A stretch of DNA of 64,000 bases from Haloarcula sp. CBA1129 (GCF_008729015.1 NZ_RKSM01000001.1:62001-126000); one strand, 5' to 3'; positions 32,930 to 42,886 are shown, numbered from the stretch's first letter. Notes: generated by a model from the letters alone, not told the origin. Numbers and translations: made by a program.

Positions 32930-33994
32930 ATGCGAACAATCAGCTTGGGCTCCGTCTGGAACCGCCACCGGGACGCCGACCGTCATCCGTCGCTCTGGCT
33001 TTCGCGGGCGAGCCTGCTGGTACTCGCCGTCACCTTCGGTCTCCTCGGTGCTGTCGGCGTCAGGGTTCCGCTCCGGGCCCAGATGGTCGTGTACCTCGTC
33101 GGGATGGTCGCGCTCAACCTCCCGCATGGCGGCTACGAGCACTTCGAGAACCTCCGTCGCCGTCGTCCCGGATTTCGCTGGCGGTACGTCGCGGTGTATC
33201 TGGCGGCCATCGGCGGGTTCGTCGGCCTGTTCCTCGCCGCTCCCGTTGCAGGCCTCGCGCTGGCGCTGACCGTTGCCATGGCGAAGGGCGGCCTCGGCGG
33301 CCTACAGGTGCTGGAAGCGACGAGCGGCACCGAGCACCTGCAGACTCGGTTCCAGCGCTGGCTGGCGGCAGCCGTCCGCGGTGGGGCAGTGATGCTCGTC
33401 CCCATCGTGTTCTGGCCGGAGACGTTCCACGCGTTCAGTTCACTGATGGTCGGCCTCGTCGAACCCGGCGCGCTATCGCCGTACGCGGGCTCGTTCGACA
33501 CGACCCGGCTCGTCGTCGGGTCCGCCTACGGCCTCGCTTTGACGGCGCACATCCTGCTGGGATACGTGCGTGGCGGCAGCCGCGCTTGGCTCGTCGATGC
33601 GGGGGAGTCGGTGCTGCTGGCGGCCTATTTCGCGTTCGTTCCGGTCCTCGTCGCTGTCGGCCTGTACTTCCCGTTCTGGTACTCCGCCCGGCAGGTGGCG
33701 CGGACAGCGTCCGTGGAACAAGAACCAGTCGGCGACGAGCGCTGGGACCTGCTCGGCGGTGCGGAGCCCTCGACCGTCGCACTGCGGGCTTGGGTCGTCC
33801 TCGTCGTCGGGGCGCTGGCCACCTTCGGCGTCCTCGTCGCTGTCTACTGGGCGTTCCCGAACCCGCTTGGCACGAGCGACCTGCTCCCCGGCGCGGTGGC
33901 GTTCTGGAGCGTGTTTATCAGTATCGTCGCGCTACCCCACATCGTCGTCGGGTCGGTCCTCGACCGTGACCGGGGTATCTGGTACGTGCCGTGA
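32930..33994 (+). CDS. blh: Brp/Blh-family beta-carotene 15,15'-dioxygenase
   Basis: An integral membrane oxygenase that cleaves beta-carotene to two retinals, supplying rhodopsins. The 354-residue protein has about eight hydrophobic segments. Candidate iron-ligating His residues occur in NLPHGGYEHFENL, LTAHILLGYVRGG and the late LPHIVVGSVLDRDRG. Full length for the family. It is divergent from the CrtI-like gene. No rhodopsin gene is in this window. Confidence 0.87.
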   Translation: MRTISLGSVWNRHRDADRHPSLWLSRASLLVLAVTFGLLGAVGVRVPLRAQMVVYLVGMVALNLPHGGYEHFENLRRRRPGFRWRYVAVYLAAIGGFVGLFLAAPVAGLALALTVAMAKGGLGGLQVLEATSGTEHLQTRFQRWLAAAVRGGAVMLVPIVFWPETFHAFSSLMVGLVEPGALSPYAGSFDTTRLVVGSAYGLALTAHILLGYVRGGSRAWLVDAGESVLLAAYFAFVPVLVAVGLYFPFWYSARQVARTASVEQEPVGDERWDLLGGAEPSTVALRAWVVLVVGALATFGVLVAVYWAFPNPLGTSDLLPGAVAFWSVFISIVALPHIVVGSVLDRDRGIWYVP

Positions 33995-34072
33995 CGGCCC
34001 ACTCCCGCGAAGGATTGTGACACCGACCCGCAGATGACTAGGTTTCTGTAGCTGGCGACCACTCGGGACGGT

Positions 34073-35263
34073 ATGACCGAGTTGCGCCCTGTCCCGACGA
34101 CTGACCGCGAAGCCTGCCAACGGATGCTTCAGTACGCGTTTGCCCCCGAACGGGGACCTGTGCTGTCGGAGACGGATGACGACTGGCCGCCGTCGCTGTT
34201 CGACCAGCGAGGCCTCTACGACGGCGACAGCCTCCGGGCGGTCTGCAAGCTCTACTATCACGACACGACCGTTCGCGGCGAAGCGGTGACGGTCGGCGGC
34301 CTCGGCGCAGTCGCGACGCCGCCCGAACACCGCGGACAGGGGTACGCTGCCGACCTCTGTCGGCACGCATTGCACGAGTACCGTGAGGCTGCTGTCACCT
34401 TCGTCACTCTCTGGCCGTTTTCGACGCCGTTCTACCGGCGGCTGGGCTGGGGCACGGCGAACACCTATCGCCGCTTCGACCTGCCGCCGTCAGCGCTCCC
34501 GGACTACGATACTGCCGGACAGTTCGTCCCTCTCGACGCCGACGGCTGGGAACGACTCCGTCGGGTCGAGACCGCTGCAGCCGCCGGGACGGCGCTCTCG
34601 CTCCGGCGCTCGGAAGCGTGGTGGCGCAAGCGGACGCTCGCTGACTGGGACGACGGCGGTAGCCCGTACTGCTACGGCTACGAATGTGATGGGGAACTCC
34701 GGGGGTACGTCGTGTACACCGTCGCGGACGATGCTGACAACACGCTCTCGGTTTCGAACTTCGCGGCCGCCGATGAGGAGGCCCGCCGCGCGCTGTTCGC
34801 GTTCCTCGGGAACCACGGCGCACAGATCCAACGCGTCACGCTCCAGTTGCCACCCGACGCTGCCCTCCTCCACCGCGTCGACGACCCCGGCGCGGTCGAC
34901 TGTACCGTCGAAGCCGGGCCGATGGTGCGGCTCACCGATGTCAGGCACCTCGAACGCCTCGACTGGCCCGACGGCGACCTCGACTGTCTGCTCTCGGTCA
35001 GCGATCCATTGCTCGACCGCAACGACGGCCTGTTCGAACTGTCCGTGAGCGGTGGCACCGCAACGGTCGATCCGCTTCCGGCCAGCGACTCGGCAGCCGA
35101 TGTGACCGTCGACATTGCGACCCTTTCCCAGCTGGCCGTCGGCACGCACGGCGTCGACGCCGCTGACCGTCTGGCCGGACTGGAGATACTCGATGATTCG
35201 GTTCGCAAGCCGCTTGCGGACGTTTTCCGGCCCGAATCCGTCTATCTGGACGAGTTCTTCTGA
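34073..35263 (+). CDS. Eis-like GNAT acetyltransferase
   Basis: A 396-residue protein with the three-part Eis layout. An N-terminal GNAT domain carries the acetyl-CoA loop VATPPEHRGQGYA, followed by LWPFSTPFYRRLGWG. A second GNAT-like region follows, and a C-terminal sterol-carrier-like domain ends in LDEFF. In mycobacterial Eis the terminal Phe carboxylate acts as base, and this protein also ends in Phe. Substrates in archaea are unknown. It stands alone, 78 bp after blh. Confidence 0.85.
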   Translation: MTELRPVPTTDREACQRMLQYAFAPERGPVLSETDDDWPPSLFDQRGLYDGDSLRAVCKLYYHDTTVRGEAVTVGGLGAVATPPEHRGQGYAADLCRHALHEYREAAVTFVTLWPFSTPFYRRLGWGTANTYRRFDLPPSALPDYDTAGQFVPLDADGWERLRRVETAAAAGTALSLRRSEAWWRKRTLADWDDGGSPYCYGYECDGELRGYVVYTVADDADNTLSVSNFAAADEEARRALFAFLGNHGAQIQRVTLQLPPDAALLHRVDDPGAVDCTVEAGPMVRLTDVRHLERLDWPDGDLDCLLSVSDPLLDRNDGLFELSVSGGTATVDPLPASDSAADVTVDIATLSQLAVGTHGVDAADRLAGLEILDDSVRKPLADVFRPESVYLDEFF

Positions 35264-35349
35264 GCCTGTTCGCTGTATACTTCGAGCGATTCGCTATTCT
35301 GGGATAGTGGAATCCGCCACAGAGTACCGTTGACAGTATGAACGCCGGG

Positions 35350-36684
35350 TCACTCAGTCGACGGCGAGTCGTCAACGCCGCTCTCGCTGATTCGGATCGT
35401 CGAGATACGGGTGCCGTCGACGCTCGTCACCTCGAACTCGTGTCCGGCCGCTTCGGCGGTGTCGCCGACTTCCGGCGCGCGGTCGAGGTGACTCAGTACC
35501 AGCCCGCCGATGGTTTCGACCGCGTCGCTGTCGAGGTCGACACCGAGCGCTTCACTGACTGTCGACAGCGGGACACCGCCGTCGGCATCGTAGCTCCCGT
35601 CGCTTTGCTTGCGGATGGCGTGTTCGCGGCCGTCGACATCGAACTCGTCGCGCAGGTCACCGACGACGGCCTCGACCACGTCCTCGATGGTCGCAATCCC
35701 CTCCAGCGACCCCCATTCGTCGATAACCGCGGCCATCTGCCGGCGGTCCTGCCTGAACTGTAACAGGAGGTCGTTGATAGCTGTCGTCTCTGGGACGACC
35801 GGTATCTCCCGGGCGATGTCGCCGGCAGTCGCGCTCTCGTTTCCTTCCTCGCCGGCCCGCAGTACGTCCTTGACGTCGATGAACCCGACAATCTGGTCGC
35901 TGTCGTCGGCGTCGACCACCGGATAGCGGGTGTGCCCCTCGTCGAGAACGACGGCCCGGATATCCGACAGCGTCGCGTCGGCCGGCACGCTCACAACGTC
36001 TGGCCGCGGGACCATGACCTCCCGAACGTTGGTATCGTCGAGGTCGAACACGCGCTCTATCATGTCGACTTCGGACGCGTCGATGTTCCCCTCTTCACCG
36101 GACCGGGCCAGTACTCGCCGGATTTCGCGCTCGCCGAGCGTCTCGTCCGTTTCCGAGGCCGGTGGGACACCCAGCAGCTTCGTGAAGGCGTTGGCCGAGC
36201 CGTTGAACACGACGATACCGGGATAGAACAGGTAGTAAAACAACTGCATTGGCGGCGCGAGCAACAGCGAGAGCCGCTCAGTCTGGGCAATCGCGAACGT
36301 CTTCGGTGCGAGTTCGCCGAAGACGACGTGGAGGAACGTGATGATGGTGAACCCGACCGCAAACGCGACGAGGTGGAGGAGGCTCTCCGGCAGTACCGGG
36401 GCCAGAACAGGTTCCAGAAGCGCTGCGACGGCGGGCTCACCGACCCACCCCAGCCCCAGTGAGGCGAGCGTAATGCCGAGCTGGGTCACTGCAAGGTAGT
36501 TGTCAAGGTCCGCCATCACTGCCTGAAGCGAGCCTGCGCCGGCCTGTCCTTCGTCGGCGAGCTGTTCGACAGAGGTCCCGCGGACTCGAACGAAGGCGAA
36601 CTCCGCAGCGACGAAAAAGCCGTTCAGTGCAACGAGTCCAAGCGCCAAGACGAGCTGTGCCGCCGAAAGTACGAGATTTACCAT
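35350..36684 (-). CDS. CNNM/HlyC-CorC family membrane protein with tandem CBS domains
   Basis: A 444-residue protein. Residues 1-185 form the DUF21 membrane domain, with LNGFFVAAEFAFVRVR and FGELAPKTFAI as conserved motifs. Residues 205-325 hold two CBS domains (VREVMVPRPDVVSVP and later IPVVPETTAIND), and residues 345-430 a CorC-HlyC transporter-associated domain. The family moves or senses divalent cations such as Mg2+. ATG 36684 begins the first helix; upstream ATGs at 36729 and 36738 are less likely. The IS element sits 150 bp upstream. Confidence 0.92.
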   Translation of the reverse strand: MVNLVLSAAQLVLALGLVALNGFFVAAEFAFVRVRGTSVEQLADEGQAGAGSLQAVMADLDNYLAVTQLGITLASLGLGWVGEPAVAALLEPVLAPVLPESLLHLVAFAVGFTIITFLHVVFGELAPKTFAIAQTERLSLLLAPPMQLFYYLFYPGIVVFNGSANAFTKLLGVPPASETDETLGEREIRRVLARSGEEGNIDASEVDMIERVFDLDDTNVREVMVPRPDVVSVPADATLSDIRAVVLDEGHTRYPVVDADDSDQIVGFIDVKDVLRAGEEGNESATAGDIAREIPVVPETTAINDLLLQFRQDRRQMAAVIDEWGSLEGIATIEDVVEAVVGDLRDEFDVDGREHAIRKQSDGSYDADGGVPLSTVSEALGVDLDSDAVETIGGLVLSHLDRAPEVGDTAEAAGHEFEVTSVDGTRISTIRISESGVDDSPSTE

Positions 36685-36783
36685 CGCAACCCCCGGGCGG
36701 CGAGCGTCGGTGCGTTCATACACACCCATCTCCGTCACTGTACTAAAATGCTGGAATACACTCGCCCGTACCGCCGTCGCTTC

Positions 36784-36837
36784 TCAGCGGTACGCGGCGC
36801 GAACAGTGTCCGCGAGGACACTGGGTTTCCGGTAGTC
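36784..36837 (-). pseudogene. Displaced original C-terminus of the oleate hydratase gene
   Basis: Read on the minus strand immediately beyond the IS, in phase with the gene at 37874-39448, this piece encodes KPSVLADTVRAAYR and then a TGA at 36784-36786. Joining it to the codons for KHYR before the IS restores an uninterrupted ending. The motif xxSVLADTVRA looks like the usual end of the family. The insertion thus cut off the last 14 native residues. Confidence 0.75.
36830..36837 (+). repeat. Target-site duplication, left copy
   Basis: CGGTAGTC flanks the left end of the IS and matches CGGTAGTG at the right end in seven of eight bases. The duplication is therefore 7 bp, or 8 bp with one later change. 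Confidence 0.65.
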
Positions 36838-36852
36838 AGGGTGTCATAGAAC
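36838..36852 (+). repeat. Left terminal inverted repeat
   Basis: AGGGTGTCATAGAAC is a perfect inverted match to 37890-37904. Weaker matching (8 of 12) continues inward to about 36864. Confidence 0.85.
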
Positions 36853-36891
36853 GGTTACCACACCAAAGAGCAGGGTGAATGCTGAGGTGGT

Positions 36892-37884
36892 ATGGACTCA
36901 GCGACCCTGCAAGATGATCCTTCGGTAGAGTCGTTCTTCAATGTCGCGGAGACGGAGACGTTAGCGTTGCTTGAGCATCTCTCCTTCGAGTTTCTCGCAG
37001 AGTTCGACGTGTTCGCCCCGGCGGAGACGGGGCGAACACGAGAGCACGAGCCACCAGAGCTGATGCGTGGCTTCCTCCATTGCTACTACAAGGACATCTA
37101 CGGCATTCGTCCGGTTGAGCGGGAGCTTCAGAACACGGTAGTTTGGCTGAGCTGTGGCTTCGATCGACCGCCGTCAAGAGACGCGGTCGATCGCTTTCTC
37201 ACCGATCTCGAACACGTCGTTGGCAAGGTCTTCGACCACCTCGTCGAGCAGGCCGTCTGGCGCGGCCTGCTCGACTTGACCTACTGCATTGATTCGACCG
37301 ACGTGAGAGCGATGCCTGCCGATCAAGACGCTTCGAAGTGCTACGATCCCACCGACGACGAGTACTACTACGGCTACGGCTGTACGATCGTCTCGACCGG
37401 GCAAAAGATCCCAATTGCAGCCGAGTTCACCGAGAGCAAACAAGCGCCAGAGGAGACGGCGATGCGCGTCACGCGTGACGCGCTCGCCGTCACCAAGCCG
37501 AGATGGATGATTGGCGATAGCGCCTACGACACGCTCGACTGGCACGACCACCTGCTGGCCGCAGGGGTCGTGCCAGTCGCTCCGTACAACGCGCGAAACA
37601 CCGACGATCCGAAAGACATCGAGTACAGGGTCGAAGACCGTATTGAGGAACACAGCAAGGACGTTCAGCTGAAGCAATCAACCTTAGACGAGACGTACAA
37701 CCGCCGCACTGGAGTCGAACGAACCAACGAATCAGTCAAGGACTGCGGCCTCGGGCGAACGCACGCCCGAGGCCGCGTCCACGCCCGAGCACAGGTGTTT
37801 CTCGCCCTGTGTCTTCGTCTCGTCGTCGCAATCACCAACTACGAACGCGGAGACAATCCGGGAAGTACGCTCATCACGGTGTGA
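36892..37884 (+). CDS. DDE transposase of the IS
   Basis: A 330-residue transposase with a helical N-terminal region and an RNase H-like catalytic core. The likely triad is Asp134 (CIDSTDVRAMP), Asp209 (WMIGDSAYDT) and Glu276 (GVERTNESVK). The last fits the YxRRxxxE-type C-terminal motif of IS4/IS5-type enzymes (YNRRTGVERTNE). No frameshift or stop interrupts it. Fifty-four bases separate the left end from its ATG. Confidence 0.92.
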   Translation: MDSATLQDDPSVESFFNVAETETLALLEHLSFEFLAEFDVFAPAETGRTREHEPPELMRGFLHCYYKDIYGIRPVERELQNTVVWLSCGFDRPPSRDAVDRFLTDLEHVVGKVFDHLVEQAVWRGLLDLTYCIDSTDVRAMPADQDASKCYDPTDDEYYYGYGCTIVSTGQKIPIAAEFTESKQAPEETAMRVTRDALAVTKPRWMIGDSAYDTLDWHDHLLAAGVVPVAPYNARNTDDPKDIEYRVEDRIEEHSKDVQLKQSTLDETYNRRTGVERTNESVKDCGLGRTHARGRVHARAQVFLALCLRLVVAITNYERGDNPGSTLITV

Positions 37885-39448
37885 GAAGAGTTCTATGACA
37901 CCCTCGGTAGTGTTTGGTCACCGAGGGGACCTCGCGGTCGAGGTCGAGCATCTCGTAGACGGCAGTCATCGCCGACCGAACCGAATACTCGACAGTGAAC
38001 ACGACGTCCCGCGGCTGTTCGGCGTACTGTCCGAGGAACGCCAGATTGTTCGACCCGTCCGGTACGACCTCTGGCCTGTCACCGGGCTCTCGGGGCTGGA
38101 AGTGCGCCGTGATGAACGGCATCATCGCCGGGATGCAGGTCACGTCGTCGAGTAGCTCCGGGAGGCGGTCCTCGCATTGCAGGTGGTAGCACAGTTCCTG
38201 CAGGATTTCCCGGCCGGTACACTCGGACATCGGTTTCTCCACGTAGTTCCCCTCGCGGTCCGGGAACAGCGCGTAGCCCCAGAACACCTTCACGTCGTCC
38301 GGCTGGTTCGCGAAGTGTGGCTGGGCGGCGACGACCGTCGACAACAGCCAGTTCGACCCGAGGTAGGTGACGAGCCCGTTACCCGGCTCCTCGTTCGTGA
38401 AGTCGACGATGTGGTCGAACAGCTCGGTGTTGTGCAGGGTGACGGTGAACGACTCCCATTTCGTCTCCGTGACGTTGTCCGCGAACACCGACGGATTGCC
38501 GAACTGTGGGTTGTCCTCGGCGATGGACTTCCACAGCTCCCACGACGCGCCGGTTTCGTTCAGTTCCGGGGCCTCGTCCATCCCGCCGATAGACGAGCCG
38601 TCGGTCATCGACCCGTTCGTCACGAACACGAGGTCGGACGGCTCGACGGGGACCGATTCGGTGCCGCTGTCGGTCTCACAGTATATTCGCTCGACGGTGC
38701 GCCCCGTCCGCGACGGGACGATGTCCATATCCGTCACTTCGTGGCCGTGCTCGAAGCTGACGCCCCTGTCTTCGAGCCAGCGCCGGAGCGGGAGGATCAT
38801 CGAGTCGTACTGGTTGTACTTCGTCCGGTCGATGCCCTCCATGGTGTGCAGGCGCGGGAACTCGTGGAGGAACCGGTACATGTACCGTCGGACTTCGGCG
38901 ACGCTGTGCCACGGCTGGAACGCGAAGATGGTCGCCCAGACGTACCAGAAGTTCGTTTCAAGGAAGGACTCGTCGAACCACTCCTCGATGCGCGTATCAC
39001 CGAGTCGCGGTTCGGGCGTGAGGAGCAGTCGAGCTATCGACTGCCGGTGCTGGCGCGTCAGTCCGTACTCGCCCGCGTCGATTCGTTCGCCCTCGTGCAT
39101 CAGCCGCGTTTTCGCGTACGAGGGGTTCGCTTCGTTGAACTCGTCCATCACGGCTTTGACCGACCGCGAATCGTCTTCGAGCGACGGGATGGACTCGAAG
39201 AGGTCCCACGTACATTCGTACGTCGGGTAATTGAACATCCGGCCACCTCGAATGAGGTACGCCTCGTCCGGGTCGCCGGCCCCGTCCATCGCGCCACCGA
39301 CGACGTCCAGCTTTTCGTAGACATGGATGTTCTCGCCGGGCATGTTGCCGTCCCGGATGAGGAACGCTGCGCCAGCGAGGGAGGCGATACCGCCCCCGAC
39401 GAAGTGTGCGTCGCGGTCAGTGACGTGTGGGTGCTGGTGGATAGTCAT
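37874..39448 (-). CDS. ohyA: Oleate hydratase family protein with IS-derived C-terminus
   Basis: An FAD-dependent hydratase of the 67-kDa myosin-cross-reactive-antigen family, adding water to the cis-9 double bond of unsaturated fatty acids. The 524-residue protein begins with the dinucleotide motif HFVGGGIASLAGAAFLIRDG and carries YEKLDVVGGAMDG and FNYPTYECTWDLFESIPS. Near the end it has the CTGREILQELCYHL and VVFTVEYSVRSAM motifs. The IS has replaced the native end: after KHYR the residues GCHRTLLTP and the stop are encoded inside the IS. The core is intact, so activity may persist. Archaeal membranes lack ester-linked fatty acids, so substrates may be exogenous. Confidence 0.9.
   Translation of the reverse strand: MTIHQHPHVTDRDAHFVGGGIASLAGAAFLIRDGNMPGENIHVYEKLDVVGGAMDGAGDPDEAYLIRGGRMFNYPTYECTWDLFESIPSLEDDSRSVKAVMDEFNEANPSYAKTRLMHEGERIDAGEYGLTRQHRQSIARLLLTPEPRLGDTRIEEWFDESFLETNFWYVWATIFAFQPWHSVAEVRRYMYRFLHEFPRLHTMEGIDRTKYNQYDSMILPLRRWLEDRGVSFEHGHEVTDMDIVPSRTGRTVERIYCETDSGTESVPVEPSDLVFVTNGSMTDGSSIGGMDEAPELNETGASWELWKSIAEDNPQFGNPSVFADNVTETKWESFTVTLHNTELFDHIVDFTNEEPGNGLVTYLGSNWLLSTVVAAQPHFANQPDDVKVFWGYALFPDREGNYVEKPMSECTGREILQELCYHLQCEDRLPELLDDVTCIPAMMPFITAHFQPREPGDRPEVVPDGSNNLAFLGQYAEQPRDVVFTVEYSVRSAMTAVYEMLDLDREVPSVTKHYRGCHRTLLTP
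37890..37904 (-). repeat. Right terminal inverted repeat
   Basis: GTTCTATGACACCCT on the plus strand is the exact reverse complement of the left end. It also encodes part of the new C-terminus of the oleate hydratase on the minus strand. Confidence 0.85.
37905..37912 (+). repeat. Target-site duplication, right copy
   Basis: CGGTAGTG flanks the right end of the IS; it corresponds to CGGTAGTC at 36830-36837. Confidence 0.65.
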
Positions 39449-39568
39449 ATTGAGTCACCGTCATGTAGTGGTACGCAAGTCACAGCCCTAACCGTTGCCA
39501 ACATATGTACAGCAATTTATAAGAGGGAGAGATATCGCCGAAATAGCCGCGCGCTGGCTAGTGTGCTG

Positions 39569-40213
39569 TCACTGTTCGGAACTGGCAATCGTGTGGTCGA
39601 TCAACTGGTCCGTCCCACGGCGGAGGCGCTCTGAGATCGCGGACGCCGTCGCGTCGAGTTCCGCTGAGAGTTCCGTCAGATCTGCCCCGCGGGGGACGGT
39701 GAAATACCCCAGTCGGTGGGCTGCCAGCAGCGCCTCTCGCTGTGGCGCGGTGAGCCCGTAATCGTCGCCGCCGTGCTCCGTCTCGCAGAGCCGGTGCGGG
39801 CGGAACGTGACACTGCGTGACTGACAGGTGTCCCGGAACGCTTCGAGGTCTGCTCGGTCGGCGAACTGCGTGCTCACCTTCCACCCGTGTTCGGTCACGA
39901 GCGCACCCATCGGATACGTCTGCCGGTCGACGAGTTGGGTGTACATCTCGACGTAGTTCGTATCGAGGACGACACGATATCGGGACTCGACGATAGCCGA
40001 GTCCATAGCGACGAACTCCACGACTGACTCGTCGCCGAGCAACGCCGATTCGAGTGCGTCCGGGTCGACACCCGTCGCGGAGAACACGAGCGCCGGTTCC
40101 GCAGTCGTTCCGGAGACGACGCTGTCGACGATCAGTTGGGTATCTAGTTCGGCAGCGACCGCACACAGCGGCATATCTGCGGACTGCAACTCGAATTCAC
40201 AGATGACGCTCAT
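39569..40213 (-). CDS. Bat-type (bacterio-opsin activator-like) HTH regulator
   Basis: A 214-residue haloarchaeal regulator. The N-terminal 150 residues form the bacterio-opsin-activator-like ligand domain, and the C-terminal HTH-10 domain is recognised by LTAPQREALLAAHRLGYF and a helix-turn-helix of ELSAELDATASAISERLRRG. The ending IDHTIAS also fits the family. The genes it controls are unknown; its nearest neighbours are the oleate hydratase, 120 bp downstream and in the same orientation, and the CosT-like transducer upstream. Confidence 0.9.
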   Translation of the reverse strand: MSVICEFELQSADMPLCAVAAELDTQLIVDSVVSGTTAEPALVFSATGVDPDALESALLGDESVVEFVAMDSAIVESRYRVVLDTNYVEMYTQLVDRQTYPMGALVTEHGWKVSTQFADRADLEAFRDTCQSRSVTFRPHRLCETEHGGDDYGLTAPQREALLAAHRLGYFTVPRGADLTELSAELDATASAISERLRRGTDQLIDHTIASSEQ

Positions 40214-40447
40214 GTGTGTTACTCAGCCGACCAAAATAAAGGCGTACTGGGGATTCTCACGCACCGAAACCGACCGCGAGGGCGGAGCTGCTCGACGAAC
40301 AGCTACGCTGTCTCTGCAACGTACGCGAACTGCGACTGGATCACTGATCGTATCGGGCCGCGTTGCAGTCGACACACGTAGCGAAACGGCAGAGAAAAGT
40401 GCGTACTGGACTGCGCCGAGCGCCAGCCCTGTTCACGCGGCTGTCGA

Positions 40448-42880
40448 TCAGCGGTCCCGGGAGTGTTCGCCCCCGTCGACACTGACCTCAAACTCCGAGA
40501 GGAGCGTCTTGAGCTGTTCGGCCTGCCCGCTCAGCGATTTGATGCTGTCGTTAATCTCCGACATCGAGGCCGCCTGCTCCTCTGCGGCGGCGGACACGCT
40601 CTGTACCTCATCAGCAGTGGATTCACTGAGGTCAGCGACTTCCTCGGTCATCGACACCGCCTCTTCAGTGCTGGCGGCCTGATCATCAGTGGTGTCGCTG
40701 ATCCCCTGAACGCCGGCGTCTGTTTTGTCGGCGTACTCCGATACTTCTGTGAACGCCGCCATGACCTCTTCGACCGCGTCGATGCCTGCCTCCATCGATT
40801 CCTCAGCTACTCTGGCCTCGTCGACAGTTGTCTCCGTCTGTGACTGGACATCGGTAATGAGCTGCTCTATTTCGGTCGCCGATGCCTGCGTTTCCCCGGC
40901 GAGTTCCTTGACCTCGTCGGCCACGACGGCAAACCCGTCGCCGTCTTTGTCGGCACGTGCAGCTTCGATGTTCGCGTTCAGCGCGAGCATATTCGTCTGC
41001 TCGGCGATGTCTGCAATCAGCTCGACGATGGTGCTGATTTCCGCCATTTGCTCGTCCAACTGTTCGACGTTCTCGACAGTCGTGTCGATGGCTTCCTGTA
41101 CCCTGCGCGAACTTTCGAGCGCGACTCTGGCCGTGTCTTCGCCCTCTCGGGCGACGTCGGCGGTCTGGTTCGAGTGTTCTGCAACCGAGTCAGCGGACGC
41201 GGCTACCTCTTCGATGGCTGCCGAAAGGTCAGTCATCTCTCCCGAGACCGTGTCCAGCATATCGCGTTGCTCGTCGGCGGCAGCCGCGATTTCCTGCACC
41301 GATTCGCTGACCTCACCACTCGCACGCTCGGCGTCAGCCGCCCCGACTTCAGCCTCCTCGCTGGCGGCTGTGACGGTATCCGCGAACTCCTGAATGTCGA
41401 CGATAGTGCGCTCCCACTGTGCGAGCATATCGTTGAACGACGACGCGATAGCCGCCATCGCCTCGTTGTCGGTCTCGCTTTCGGGGAGACGACGGGTCAG
41501 GTCGCCGTCCGCGCACGCTTCCATCACGTCGCTGTATATCTCTGCTTGCTGTTCCAGTTCCGCCGCCAGCGTCTCAGCCTCTTCCTTTGCCTGCTCGGCG
41601 CGGGCACGCTCTTCCTCCGCTTCTTGCTGGGCGTCTGTTGCTTGCTCACGGGCAGCCTCAGCTTCGTCGATTTTCGAGACGAGGGCATCGCGCATACTCC
41701 CGATTGACGTGAACAACTGCCCGATTTCGTCTCGACGAGAGCTCGAAACGTTGACGTCGTACTCTCCCTGCTCGATGGCAGTGGCGGCCGCAGAGAGCTG
41801 TTGCACGGACGTCGCCGTGTTCCGGCCAATCGTTCCACCGACGACGACAACACCACCGAGCGCGAGCAGAATGAACGCCAAGATATCAGTCCGAATCTGC
41901 TCGCTCAGTGCGAACGCATTCGCCGCAGGTGTGTGTTTGATAACGACCCAGTTTGTTCCGGGGATAGTCGCGTACGCGGCGACGTGCTCGGTGTCGAGCA
42001 GTTCTTCCTTTGTTGGCGAGCTGGTGAAGGTGCCCTGTTCCGTCGCTGTGCTAATCTCTGGGATGGCAGACTGCGACGTGTTCGGGATGTACGGCTGCCC
42101 GACAGCACTGGTACCTGCGTCTGAGAACAGGACTTCAGTCGAACTCGACGTCGGACGAACGACCTGTGTGAACGTGCCATCGATACCAGTGCTGAACTGC
42201 TTGCTCAGGTCGGTAGCGTCGTACTCGACCACGAGTACGTGTGTGAAGTCGGCGGCGACGCTCATCGAACTGACCACTCGTTTGTCGTTCGCGTTCGTGT
42301 ACGGGTTCGACGAGACTACTGTGTCGCGGCCGATAGACCGAGTCCGGTCCACCCACGGATGGGTGTCCGATGTGACGCGCGTTCCGCGGAGCGTGTCGTC
42401 AGTACTCGCCACAATCCTTGCCTCCCCTGCTGTGCCGACTGTGGGATCTGCGAGATGGACGGCAGCGACGCGGTCGGACTGTAGCTCATCCGCGGCGAGT
42501 GTTTCCACGTAGGCTTGCTGGTCTCCGCGGGTCGCGTTGAAACCGAGTAGCGGATTGTTCGACGCGACCAGCACCGGCCGCTCGTTGCGCTCAACCCACT
42601 CGTTCAACAGGCCGGCTTCGGCGTTGACCTCCTGTACGAGCTGTTGTGCTGTGTCGTCTTCGAGTGTGGCAGTTGCGTTCCCTTGTACCCAGAACCCGCC
42701 GGCCGCGATGAGTACAACAATCACGAGCAACGCCACGGCGAACTTGACGAGGTACGACCGAACTGGCAGTAGCGCAATGGCTTTCGCCCGGTCCAGTACT
42801 GTCGTCTCCGAGGCCGCTGACGCTGGTGCATCTGATGACTCGTCGCCACCGCCGTCTGCGTGTGCTGTAGATTCGTCCAT
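40448..42880 (-). CDS. cosT: Htr methyl-accepting transducer, CosT-like
   Basis: An 810-residue membrane chemoreceptor. Helix 1 is near residues 46-65 and helix 2 near 328-352, enclosing a Cache-like extracytoplasmic region ([20 protein letters not shown]). HAMP segments follow. The cytoplasmic signalling hairpin is [19 protein letters not shown], near 620-640, with [19 protein letters not shown] after it. Signals pass to CheW/CheA. It begins 6 nt after the stop of a glycine-betaine-type binding lipoprotein gene. That pairing matches the known Halobacterium CosB-CosT system for chemotaxis to compatible osmolytes. Confidence 0.88.
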   Translation of the reverse strand: MDESTAHADGGGDESSDAPASAASETTVLDRAKAIALLPVRSYLVKFAVALLVIVVLIAAGGFWVQGNATATLEDDTAQQLVQEVNAEAGLLNEWVERNERPVLVASNNPLLGFNATRGDQQAYVETLAADELQSDRVAAVHLADPTVGTAGEARIVASTDDTLRGTRVTSDTHPWVDRTRSIGRDTVVSSNPYTNANDKRVVSSMSVAADFTHVLVVEYDATDLSKQFSTGIDGTFTQVVRPTSSSTEVLFSDAGTSAVGQPYIPNTSQSAIPEISTATEQGTFTSSPTKEELLDTEHVAAYATIPGTNWVVIKHTPAANAFALSEQIRTDILAFILLALGGVVVVGGTIGRNTATSVQQLSAAATAIEQGEYDVNVSSSRRDEIGQLFTSIGSMRDALVSKIDEAEAAREQATDAQQEAEEERARAEQAKEEAETLAAELEQQAEIYSDVMEACADGDLTRRLPESETDNEAMAAIASSFNDMLAQWERTIVDIQEFADTVTAASEEAEVGAADAERASGEVSESVQEIAAAADEQRDMLDTVSGEMTDLSAAIEEVAASADSVAEHSNQTADVAREGEDTARVALESSRRVQEAIDTTVENVEQLDEQMAEISTIVELIADIAEQTNMLALNANIEAARADKDGDGFAVVADEVKELAGETQASATEIEQLITDVQSQTETTVDEARVAEESMEAGIDAVEEVMAAFTEVSEYADKTDAGVQGISDTTDDQAASTEEAVSMTEEVADLSESTADEVQSVSAAAEEQAASMSEINDSIKSLSGQAEQLKTLLSEFEVSVDGGEHSRDR

Positions 42881-42886
42881 ACTGAT

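Larger units (their letters stand above)
36838..37904 (+). mobile_element. IS5-type insertion sequence (ISH11-like)
   Basis: A complete element of 1067 bp bounded by perfect 15-bp inverted repeats and a 7-8 bp target duplication, with one transposase gene. Size and ends are reminiscent of the haloarchaeal ISH11 group, but the name is from memory and not checked. It is inserted in the 3' end of the oleate hydratase gene and lies upstream of the CNNM gene. The intact ends and open frame suggest a fairly recent arrival. Confidence 0.88.

Noticed and set aside
36837-37904. IS boundary shifted to give a 1068-bp element with a perfect 7-bp duplication
   Set aside because: It makes the inverted repeats asymmetric by one base. 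The 1067-bp choice with an 8-bp duplication carrying one mismatch keeps the ends symmetric, but both remain possible.
38177-39634. 485-codon antisense frame opposite the oleate hydratase
   Set aside because: The hydratase has clear FAD and family motifs; the opposite frame is composition-driven.
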